This document shows positions 41,200-53,100 of a stretch of DNA of 64,000 bases, one piece after another; position 1 is the stretch's first letter, and each line of letters opens with the position of its first letter. The DNA is from Lycocorax pyrrhopterus obiensis (Eukaryota > Chordata > Aves > Passeriformes > Paradisaeidae), in contig JACSVZ010000012.1 in assembly GCA_014706295.1 (NCBI GenBank), positions 13,386,227 to 13,450,226 on the forward strand, written 5' to 3'. The notes below the pieces were generated by a model. That model had not been told where the DNA came from and did not search any database. It was given only the letters and a program-made list of their open reading frames with translations. The translations under genes and the position numbers were made by a program.

Positions 41200-44100
41200 G
41201 TAAATGACTAAAAGATCTTCATTGAGTCGAGCCAGAAGACAGAAATGTTGTGAGTAACGAAGTCTTTTTTTTGTCCTTTTGTTAAAGATGCTTCTGCAGC
41301 ACTTAAGCCAAATGAGTACGAGGTCAAGTGATCTTGAATTTTAATTCTTTTTCTCAAATGAATATCAGAATAAGCAAATGAAAAAGCAAATGGATCTGTA
41401 AATTCTGTGCTTTGCAGGTCATTTCTGAACTCCAAAGGGAAATTTCAGTTTGAAGGAATTTAATAATACTGTATTTATCTCTGCTCTTCTGCTGTTCTGT
41501 GGGAAGCTGAACTCTCAAGTCCTCTTTCAGTGCTGATCACTCTGAGCACAGGGATGCTCTGCCTGTGGAGTGGATGCAGGGTCAGAGAGGAAGGATATAA
41601 AGTGCTAATTAATAGCTCAAATCGCTTCACTGAGGGTCTCCTTTACCCTGGAAGGAGGTTGTGCAATTGGTAATCTGCTTCTACAGGTAAATGCTACGCA
41701 CCAGACACGGCTCAGAGGAGCTTGGTCTCAAATCTCCTGGCTACACTCCAGTGTTTGCAATGTCAGTCCTCTAAAAAGCAAACATGTCTTGCCAGTGTGT
41801 TTGGGTTTTCTCTAGTGCAGGTTTTCTAAATGTGCAGTTTCAGGTTGTGACAACATTCCGGTTGTCTCATGCTCCATTTTTTTCCCTCTGCCTCAGAAAA
41901 AATAATTTTACAGCTGCCTCGTTATTCATCGTTCTCACATGCTAAGGACAAAACCCCGTGACAGCGTCAATGGTTTCTGCTCAGAAAGTTTATTCCGTGC
42001 AACAGGGAAGATTATGGCAAATGTGTTTTAAAAGATGACAGAGCTGAGCAACTGTACTTTGAAGAAATTTGGGGTTGCTTTTACTGTATTTCTGTTTAAG
42101 GCCTGGCCACCTAAGTGCTGTTTCCAGGCAGGATCCCTGCTGCCTGTGTGGGCAGTGACTGCCAGCCTCTCTCACACTGTGACACAGGGTAGGAGGGAAA
42201 GGTGGCATAACTTACACTGTGTCTGCCACTCTCTTGGCCTTGACCTGAAACACAAAAAATTTGTGTCCCAATCTCATTCCTGAGCAAAGAACATTTATTT
42301 GGTTCAATGTTTATGCCCTAAGCTGCCCCTGTGGCTGTGCAGAGCAGACAGTGTGCTCCTGTCTAGCCCAGGAGTCTGGGCTTTGATTCCTGGGTGCTGG
42401 GGACAAAAAAAGCTGAGGGGGATGTACGGGGGTCTTGCCTTTTGCTGTGGGTTTGTGTAATCAGCAGATGAAGGGGGGGATGTCCCCAGAGCCTGCAGGT
42501 TGGAGTTCGAGCCAAAGAGATTTTAGCATAATTTATTATCCTCATCTAAATTGCTGTTTCTAGGACTTAGAGATGCATGGCTTTCATTTTCAACATTCAG
42601 CTAACAAAGAAATTCCTTTATCTTCTCAGGATGTCACAGATATTATTTTCTTGTCACCAGTATTTAGAATTCAGAATTCCCCTGTCAGATTCCCCTTCAC
42701 CGAAATTTCCTCAAGTGGAGAGCCAGACCATGCTCCAAGATATAAAAAGCTGGTGGCATTGTTGGCCTCCACATTAGCAAAAGAAGATTAAACAATACAG
42801 TGATTAAAAAGCCAATGCTTATTAGCACAACAGGAAAGATTTCTCAGCCTTATATACAAAATTTTAAGGGACATGCCAGGAAAAGCACAGATGAGGTAAA
42901 GCACCCCTGAACACTGTGCAGCACCAGTTCTGAGGTTGCTTTTTCCTCCTTTGTTTGTTGAACCACTGAAAGGAGATGATATTGTGAATAAAGAGGTAAT
43001 TGTATTAATATTTTTACAGTGTTCATATACACTTAGCAGTAAGTGGTGATGATAGTAGTGATGAAGTAACAGCAAGTAATGAGGAAATATTTTTCTATAT
43101 TCACAGAGCAAGAAGGAGATCAAAATCTATCCCAGAGGAATGGAACTTTATCAGGGTTTATTTAAGGTATCTTAAACTGAAGAGTGAGACAGACAAATGT
43201 ACTGGACTTGACCATGATTTTTTTTTTAATTGTAATTCTCTAACACAAAGAGAATAAAAATACTAAATTAAAAGGGTCATCACCATTCTAAATGGAAATG
43301 TATTCTTTGTGTAACAAATGAAATCCAATATACTGCTGATAGGGTAGGAGAAAAAAATGCTATTCACAGAGAAAATGTCATTTCTCTGGCATGACTGGAG
43401 ACATTGGAGTGAGAGTCAATACCCTGGCTCCAATGAGTGTAGTTTGGCTTTTCCTGTGAGGCTGCTGGTGAATCCAAAATCCGATGGAAATGTGGCAGCC
43501 CTGGGCTATCAGCCCTCTGGGTCCTGCCTCTGCTCTCTGTCCAGTTGTCTCCCGCACTCGGTGTGATGGTTGTTCCCTTCTCCTTCAAAATGAACCAACC
43601 AGAGTTAATGGGTTCTTTCAGCGTTCAAACCACACACTGCACTGTTTATTTTCAGTGCTGTTTATGTAACCCAGAATTGTCTCTCCTCCCGCTGTTAAAC
43701 CTGTATTTGTTACAATTGCTTTGTGCGCTGTTGCAACAGATGGGTGGGAGAAACCATGGGTATAATTTGCTTGGCTACGACACAGGATTATGTCTGGATC
43801 AAAAGTACTCTGGAAAAGCACGAACCTCTCCTCCAAACTATAACTTTAATGCCAAACAGAGACTTAAACCAGTGCACTGCTTCTATAGAGGCACACACAT
43901 TGTCATTGGGTACAGAGTTTTTCCTAGTAAAAGCAGGAAAGAATCCTAATTTCTGTATGAACTTTGGTGGTTCAGCTGAAGCGAGGTGACAGTCACTGTG
44001 CCAGTAGAAGACTCACTGGTTTTGACAAGAAAACAATGCACTAAGCCAAGCATAGCCAGGAAATGAAGAGTGGTCTAACCAGATAGGAAAAACCCTTGGG

Positions 44101-47100
44101 CCATTAAAAGACTGATAGTCCAATTCAGAACTCTCTGCTTTTAAAATAGGTCTCTAGACAGCTTAATAATATAGGGTTTAGTCCTACTGAATGCCAAAAA
44201 ATTTATATCAAAAATGCCCTAAAGTCAAGACTTTAAAAAAACAGGAAAACATTCAGTGCAATTCACCCCTATTCAGACTTGGAACTTCACTGTGTCCATG
44301 AGTCATGTGGAAAACCAGTGTTTGTTCATGTAAATGAAATCAGGTACAGAATTCACACATGCAGGGGTGCCAAGTCCCAAAATTAAGAGGGGAACCAAGC
44401 ACAAAGAAAAGCAGGAAGAAATCTGAATGCTGAGAAGCATGGAGAGCACAAGAGACCAGATGGGTGGTTATGCTGCAGTGTGAAGGTCACTAAAGAATGT
44501 GCTTTTTTTTATTTTTTAAAGACTAAAAGTGCCTTGACTACAGTGCTTTGAGTGTATGGAGGCTCAGCCTGCCAGAAATGATAGAACACTGATATGGCAG
44601 AGAATGACTCTTCTGTTGCCTAAAGGACAACGAAGAAAATTTCTCATGCCAGAGAAACCTGCATTTTACTTCAAAGAACAGCTCAGCATTGTGCCAACAG
44701 ACCTGTATGGCTTATGCCAAAGAATCAGATTTGGCATAACAGTTCCCCACATCGTTAGTGATTTTGTGAAGATGTGATACAGGAAATCAGACAGATGTTG
44801 TTCCAATGCTTTAAAAAACATGGCTTGTGGACTCATCGACCTGGTTTTGATCCTGGGTAGAACAACTGAATTACTGGCTGACTTTGTAAACATGCCTCAG
44901 AAGAAAACACCCTTTTTAGTGGCAAAGACTATTGGATGATAAACCTGGTTAAGTGAAATAAATTTAATGAAAAAATAATCTTTAGGTAACACCTTGTGAT
45001 AGCACGGTTACCTCGTTTCGGGGAGAGTGTTCACCAGTGAGTTGATGGAAACCACTCCATCCATCCCTCCCTCCCAGTGGTTCTTTGGGAGCCATTCCCT
45101 GCTGAGCAGAGAGAGTGGGATGTCCTTGGGACTGGAAAGTAGCAGAAGTCAAGTCTGTTCCCATAGCATAGTGCAGGGTGTGCCCACGGGGAATCCTGCC
45201 TCCTGTGCTCCAAACACTCCCATGGATTTTACAGCAAGATACCCCAGGGTAAAATCAACCATCAGCCCATAGCTGTGCTTTGGAGATCTCAGAGGCAAGT
45301 GATAATTTCAGTTACAGAGCATGGAATAAGTTTATTCTGTTAATAAATTTTGATCACAGCATACGAGCCCTCACATTGTCAGAATCCTGCAACATGAAGG
45401 GAGCTGTACCAGAGCTGGGATCTCCCACAGCAGTGAACCCAGCCTGGAAAGAAACAGCACATTTGGAACCACGGCCTCCTTGGAACAGTTTCTAGAGTGC
45501 ACCAGAACCTCTGGTGCTCGGCTTCATTAAATCCAACTGGAGGGCTTGACCTTTTCCTACTGTTTTAGTGATACAATGAAAAACTCTGAAATAAGGCAAA
45601 GGGACACTTTTAGCAGAGCTGCTCCGTCCTTTCTTCTCTGTAAAATACCTTCAAATACAGAAGTGACTGTAGTGAAGTGAAGAGTGTGTATTTCTGATGC
45701 AAAACACTGTTTTGCACTGTTCTTCTAAGCTTTTTTTTTTTCCTAGTACATTCATTTTTTTTTCCTTTCTTTTCTGGGAATTTTAGGAGGCGATGCTTTG
45801 TTGCCAGCACCTCAGAGTATCTCCATTCTTTCAACCAACATGAAACACTTCTTAACTTGGAGTCCTGTGATCGTCCAGGGAGCAACTGTGAGATACTCAG
45901 TTGAGTTTCAGGGGTAACTTCTGGATTTTTTTATTCTTTTTGCTCTTTGAACATTGTTTGTCTCAACTTTAAGTTCTAAATTTTTGGATGGCTTGAGCAT
46001 ATTCAGTTCACAAGCCTAAGAGAAGTTTGATGCTTTAGTACTGTTAATCACAAGTGGGGGAAAAATTCTTTTTGCTCCAGTTCTGGGACAGTTTGCAGGT
46101 TAATAGATACCTGAGTAATCCAAGGTGTGCATCAGTTCCATGTAAGAAATCTGCCTCTGTCCAAGAATTCAAAAGTTAAGAAGATTTGCAACACTTTATT
46201 TAGGAGAGGAAGGAGAAAACATTGAGATTTATTTTGTGTAAACTTTTTAAACATTTGACACACACCGCAGGAGGCTTCTGATACATCTTGAGCTCTGACT
46301 TGTGTTACAAAATGGCTTTGGAATTCCAGTGTACTGGGGACGATGAAGTCAAAGGAGTGGGCAGGACTTGATGCATCAACACAGCATTGGCTGTCCCCAC
46401 CTCCCACAATATCGTGCTGCATTTGGCTCATGAACTCAGCTCGGGGTGATTTTCTGCAGATAAGACCTAAAACACACCCACACTGGTTCCAAACAGCTGC
46501 GGTGTTCCCACCCCAGCGTATCCCAGTACAGGTTTTACCTGGACAGAGCTCACAAGCAGCCGCAGCCTGTGCCACAGGCACACCTCCCGTCAGACTGCTG
46601 CCTGTCTTCTTCCTCTTCTCCCCAGGGAATACGAACGGGAATACGCCAACGGGAGCTGGATCCCCATCTCGGAATGCTCCCTCACCACAGCCACGGTGTG
46701 CAACATCACAGAGGACATCTCGGCCACCGTGGCCTACAAGCTGCGTGTCAGGGCAGAGCTTGGTGCCAGGAGGTCACGGTGGGGCACCATGAAAGGCTTC
46801 TTCAACCGCGTCACGAGTGCGTCCTGCTCTTAAATCACATCTTTTGTGTTAAATCCTCAGAGGTTGGTGTTGAGGTGTTCTTCAGGTGCCTGTTTGTGTC
46901 CAGTGCATGGCACACAGAGCTTCTCAGCTCCTCAAATACTGGGTTGGGGGGTTTTCCTTCTTAGACAAGGTTCTTGGACACGAGTTTGTCCCAAGGCAGA
47001 GCCAAATTCATCTGGGCTTGAGTTCCAAGGGTTTCCAAGATAGGCAAGATGGCTGCAGGAATTTCTTTTCACAGGCCGGTCATTCTTACCCTTAAATTCA

Positions 47101-50100
47101 AAGATTTCTGATCAACTAGGCCTGCCATCATTTTCAATCCAAGTCATGTAGTCACTTCTAAGGAGTCCAGAACCTGATCCTAAGGGAGCTTTTACTCTAC
47201 AAAACAGCCCTGTCACACTCCATCTGCCTTATGCTGTCCTGGAAATCCCACTCCCTTCTGGGCAGGGTTCCCCCCTCCCGTGGTGTCAGGTGTATGAAGT
47301 AACCCCAAAGAGGAGAGAAAAATGGAAACCACAGCATTAATTTCATCCTAGCAAGGCAGGATGTTTTCTCCACATCCTTCCAAGTCCTGCAAAGCCTGAG
47401 GACCAGCTCAACCCAAGGATCATGCTGCAGCCTAAAATGAGCCTATTCTTTCCAGGATTTCTCTGGAATCATTTCCTCTGTTCTCTGCCATGTAGTCAAC
47501 CTCTTTCAACAACAAAAAGTGTGGTGGGAAACCTCTGCTGAGGTCACTGTTAGACTGCAGCTCTCAGTCTGGGATGGGCAGCATTCATCACCTTTAGCCA
47601 GGCAAGAAATTGTCTGTCCTAAACCAGAACTGACCCAGTATTAAAAATTCATCCACCTTTGGAAGTTATTCACTACTTCACGGGAGAGCAGTCCTCACTC
47701 ACACAGAGGTCTTAGTCAAAGCAGCACCATCAGAAGTGCCACTTAAATTGGTGAATGTGTCTCTTTGTGTGGAAGTATAGTCTAGATAGTGCTTTAGATG
47801 AAAAATCCTTCCCTTTTCCAGCAGCTGTGGAGACACAGATAGAGGCACAGATAGAGGCACAGACAGAGGCAGATGGGTACCATTTACTGGTGGAGTGGTC
47901 AGGCAGAGACAGGGGAAGGACATTCCTAAGACTGACATGAACTAAAGCAACAACTTTCTCATGGTTCAGCAAAGTATTTGGCAGCTTGGTCCTGTGGTTT
48001 AGGGACCCCAAAACAGTCTTCTGACTAAGCTGTGCCAGTTCAGAGGATACAGCTTGCATTGGGATTCAATGTGAATATGACAGATATCTAAAAAAGAAAG
48101 AAAAGTCACTCTAAGTTCTTGTCCTCACGCATTTTTACTGCTCACTTTGCCTTGTCCCTGCTCTCACAGCTCTCAGGAAACCTGGCACTGAGTCTGAGAG
48201 GAGCTAAGGGGTTCAAACACAGCCCACAGGTTCTGTAAGGGGCTCACAGTGAGTCGGGGCAGCAGCACAGCCCACGGCGCTCCCAGACTGCACAGCCCCA
48301 GTGTCAACGCCACAAGTGTAGAAGCACATCAAGTACTGTAACACGTGGAAAACACTTTGAAAAGATCTTCCTAAAGGCAACAATTTAGTCAGTCTTCCTT
48401 CTTCATTTATCAACATTCAACTAGTTAGTTGCTATCCAGTGTGCCAGCACAGAGCTAAATAGAAATGCTCCTGTTTCTTTAGCAGTCACATTTTGCAATG
48501 TCCTTTTGTTAATGCATTAGCACAATATTTGCTGTTAACCTCCAAAGGATATCAAGTTTTTTTAAATTTTAAGATGTGGTGCTAAGGAGATTTTCACCTC
48601 TTTTTTTTTCAGCTTTCCATTTAAAAGCACAAAGTAGATTTCCAGGCCTCCCATTTGTGGCACACTCATCATGTGCATGCTTGGATTTTATGTTTTCATA
48701 TTGCTCAGTGTTAGTGGCAATTCACTGGATGTAAGAGCAAATTCTATTAGGAACATTTCTTCTATATGGCACTATGCATCACTCTCTTTCCTTTCTTGGA
48801 AGCAAAGAGGTTGAAACTGGTTTCAGCTACAGCAGAGCAGTAAAAAATGGCATGGATAAGTGTAAATAATGGCACAGATAAATAGTGCAAATATGATCTC
48901 TGTACCGCCTTGAACTTCCCAGTTCATAAATGTGCAGTGCACAGTTTCATCTATGCTCGACTGATTCTCATTATTTCACTAATATTCCTCCCAGCAGAAC
49001 CCCAGACAAAACCAAGCTTTGAATATCAAAGCAAGCAGGAAGCAAATCACCTAAAGATTTACTTGCATACATTTGCAAAACCTGAAGTCACAGCAGATCA
49101 TCAGCCCAAGTCTGTCTAAAACCAGGCAGATACTAAAAGAAAATCAGGATTCATGTGAATTATCCTGAGGCTCATAATGGTTTTTTCCCTCACTTTTGAA
49201 TAACTGCCAAGATTCTCATGAAAAGCAGAGGTTTCTCAGCTCCTGTTCTGCGTGTCAGTGCTGAGCTCGTGCCCAGGAGCACAAGAGCTGACCTGATCTG
49301 CTGTCCCAGCTTCTTTGGCCCAGCTGCTTCTGCTGCAGCTGTTCACGTGGGACCCTCAGGCCACACAGCTCCTCCACGGGAGAAAATTCAAAGCCTTCCA
49401 AGTTCTGTGCAGCTCAGCTATTGCCAAACTCCTGTTTGCAATGCCAGTCATGGTCCTGCTGCTGCTGAAAGCCTGCTGCTGTATTTAGACACGCAGGGAA
49501 GAAGAGCAGACAGAAGTTTCTGCCCCGCTGAAGCAGCCAGCTGTTCTTGCAGGTTGTTATTCCACTGGTGATGGCAGCTTCTCTTCCTCTCCTGTCTGGG
49601 AAAAGGGGGGGGTTTAAGGGCTGTCTCTGGTGTGGTAATGGTGGTGTCTGTGTTGGCAGCTTCCCTGACCCCACCTCTGCTGAGGGTCCTGGCAGATGGG
49701 TACCATCTACTGGTAGAGCTGGCAGACATGGGACCGGCCTTCCAGTTCCGGCTGCTCTACTGGAAGAAGGGCCAGGAGAGCAGGGTGAGTCTGACCCTCA
49801 GGTTTTGGGCAGTAACAGAGAGTGCCCAGGGGGAATGCACACAGAGGCTGTTTGCCAGTCCCAGCTCCCTCTGGGGGGCTGAAGGTCCTGCCTGGGGTGG
49901 GTTTGCACATACCAGTGGGTCGCTGTGGGTTCCTCGTGGAGAAGCTTGTCTGTTCTTTCCACATTTCCTTCTCTGGGAAAAGAAATCCTCTCATGTACCT
50001 CACCTCTAGGTAGAAACCAGAAGTCAGGAACCAAAGGTGTTTGTGCTGACTCGTCTCTCTGAACATCACCTGGTTTACTCAGGCTGTGATTAAGGTGTCA

Positions 50101-53100
50101 CACTGAGGTGCTGACAAACTTTTCCCAGTTTTCTGAGCCAGAAATTGCAACATTAGTAGCCCCTGATGGATTTTTGTTCCATTTATTTATCTGTTCTGGC
50201 TCTCAGTCTATGTAAACTTCTAGCTTGTACGACTTCCTGCAATGAGGAATTCTGCAGCTTAACCGTTGTGCTGTTGTCCCCAAAACTTGATTGGGGATGA
50301 GAGAGAGAACAATCATTCCCCATTCACTTCCCCCACCACTCTACTAGTTTAATATTCTGTATCTTTTTCCAGGCCAAAGACTCCCAGACTCCTTAGCTGT
50401 TCCCTGTGGAAGCCCTCACAGCTATTTTTGTCTTTACCAGGGTGGCAAGGGAGAAACCTGCATGGTCCGAGGTGCAGGAACAGTCTGTGTTAGCACCATA
50501 AAACAAAACAAGTCTTCCCACTCCCTTGTCTCTCCAGCAATTGTTAATGTGACTGCCACAGAGCTGACTATCCCATGAAACCTGAACCCCAAGCTCCTGT
50601 TTCTGATGGAGGATGCTGTGAAAATGTAGGAGAAAAATTCTCACGAGCATAATTACATATTTATCTGTGTTGAATTGCTTTTGTTGCTTTATTACAAGAT
50701 CCTCCTGCTGCTCTTCACAGTTGTCTGCCACCTTCACTGTTGTGAAGCGGGTTTTTAGTACCACTAGCATGTATCAGTTTTCATTTTTCTTCCTGATCAC
50801 CTCTACTAAAATGTGAGTCCCCACCATGACTTCCTGCCACTCTCAATTAGCAATTTATTCATACAAAAGTCTTTAGTCTTCAAGGAGGCATCAGGAGCAG
50901 GACTGTTCCCTGTGAAATCCAAGTAAATTAGATCAATCTTGCCCATGGGCTTTCTGACACCTTAAAAACAATCAATAGGTTTGTATCTGATGGTGTTTTA
51001 TGAATAAAATATCAGCTCTTCTTCAGTATGTGATCTTAATCACCCAAACATTAATTCCAGACTTCAGAATACTTTCTACCAACTGGCCTGTTGCAAACGT
51101 TATAATTGCTGGTCAATATGAGTCCTATGCTGGGACTCCAATCATTTTTTTAAATTATGGTTCCATTTGGCATGTCTCATTGGATGCTTTTGCAAGAGGT
51201 CACCCCAGATAGTCATAGACCTGATTTTGTCCTTGAAACCTTTTCAAACTAATGGCCCTCCATATCATGTTTCTGTGGAGAAGGCTATTTTGATGGTGGG
51301 AAGGACTTGCCCTGCCAGGAGCGCCCTCCTGGCTTGTTGGAGTTTTTTATGTGTGTGGAGCTGGAGGCTGATCAGGCCTTCTGTGAGAGCAGGCTTTGCA
51401 TCTGCAGCACAGCAAGAGGAGCAGTTGGGTAAGCTGTTACCCATCCTCTCAAGGCTGGGGAGACTGGAAATAGCAACTTCATTTTGCTAGCAGTGAATGC
51501 AGACCTACTTATGGCAATAAAATGATGTCCTGCTGATCATTTGCTGTTTAAGCTTTGCCGGAGTGTGTTACAGTTCACTCACCCCTCACTAGCCCAGTCC
51601 ATCCCCTCTCTGAGCTCCCTGGCACAGCTCTCACACCCCATCACAGCATGGTTCTGGCACAGGCATGATTTTGGCACCCATCACACCCAGAAAAAACTCA
51701 GATCAGTCGAGGCCTCAGACATTCCCCTCCTACCGCGGTAGCAGGTTCTGGTCGAGTGTTGTGGCCCAGCATTGTCATTATGACTCTCTGGCTTACAGCT
51801 TCTTCCTTCCGTCCCCTCCTGCCCTCCCAGGTGTGTGTGGGCTCACTCTGCACTCCACTGTTCTTTCTTGTTTGCTGCTTTTGTCCCTCTTTTGTTCTAC
51901 TCACACAGGCCCCACTGACACCTCCTGCCGCTCCCTCCTTTCCTCGCTGGGCAAGCGTCATGGTTGATGCCAGATGATATTTTGTGGTTTTCTTTTCTAT
52001 ACCCTCTGTGCTCTTTACCCATCTATTTGGAGCTCTGTAGTAGCCTATTATTGCATTCATAGCTAGTTTTCCCTGTATTCCTCCCTGCCCTGATATGCAG
52101 AAAGATACAACATATTCCAAAGCCCCTATCCTATCTTGGTTCTCCCTGGGAACCAAGGCCAAAAAAACAGCTCTTCCAGACACATTGTCATCAACAAAGT
52201 TCGGTTCCATCTGAAGGGGGAGGATTTAGAAGGGGCTTGAACTGGGGGGAAATTGCATCACCACTTGTGCTCCTAATTGGTGCTTTTTGTCAATTATGCT
52301 AATTAACTAAACTTATAAATCTGTATTCACCTGGGGTTGGGGGGGGTGGGTTTTGTGGATATTTTCCATATGTGCCCCTGGAGGCCTTCAATAAAATCAA
52401 CCTTTATAAAACCTCCTATACTAATATTACCCCAAAAGGGTGTGTTGGTTCATTTATAGGTTCTTTAAGGCATCAGTGCTAGGGCTGCTCTTTGACGGTA
52501 GATCCTTGCCCTGTGTCCTGATGCTTTCTCTCCTGGGCCTGGGGCAGGTGCAGCAGAAGGTGATCAAAGAGGTGAGCTCCGTGGTTCACCTGGACACCAT
52601 GGAGGCCGGAGCTGAGTATTGTGTGAAAGCCCAGACACACGTGGAGGCCATCAACAGGAGCAGCAGCTTCAGCCCGACACAGTGTGTGAGGGCACAGCGT
52701 AAGAGCCAGCCGGCCGTCCCTCCTGCTCCCCTGCTGCAGCCATGCCCAAAGCTCTTCCTTTTGTAGCCACCCCAATCTCCTGCCTTGTTTGTGGATGTGC
52801 TGCCCTTTTGTTCCTTGGGAGAGGTAAAACAGGAAGACTCAGCAGTGCCGCCCCCCACGCTGGCACTGGGGTTTGCCAGGGAGGGATCTCACCAGGGCGG
52901 GTGGAAGAGCAGCCACACAGGGTTCAGGCTGGCTGCAGTGAGTGCTCGCTGCCTACAGACTCTCTGAGAAGTTTTGCTGCTTCTGTCATCTCCAGGTGAC
53001 ACATCCGTGTGGCTGGTTACTGCCCTCACCTCCTCCGCTGGCTTTGCTGTGGCAGCTTTAACCCTGCCTTTCCTGACCTGGAAAATAAGTAAAACCTTTC

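Noticed and set aside
46332..46792. 149-codon frame overlapping IL20RB exon 3
   Set aside because: A different frame from the receptor; the IL20RB frame with cysteines and sequon explains this sequence.
51698..52210. 170-codon minus-strand open frame inside IL20RB intron 4
   Set aside because: Antisense in an intron, low similarity to any known family, no start context or neighbouring exons; likely chance or repeat-derived.
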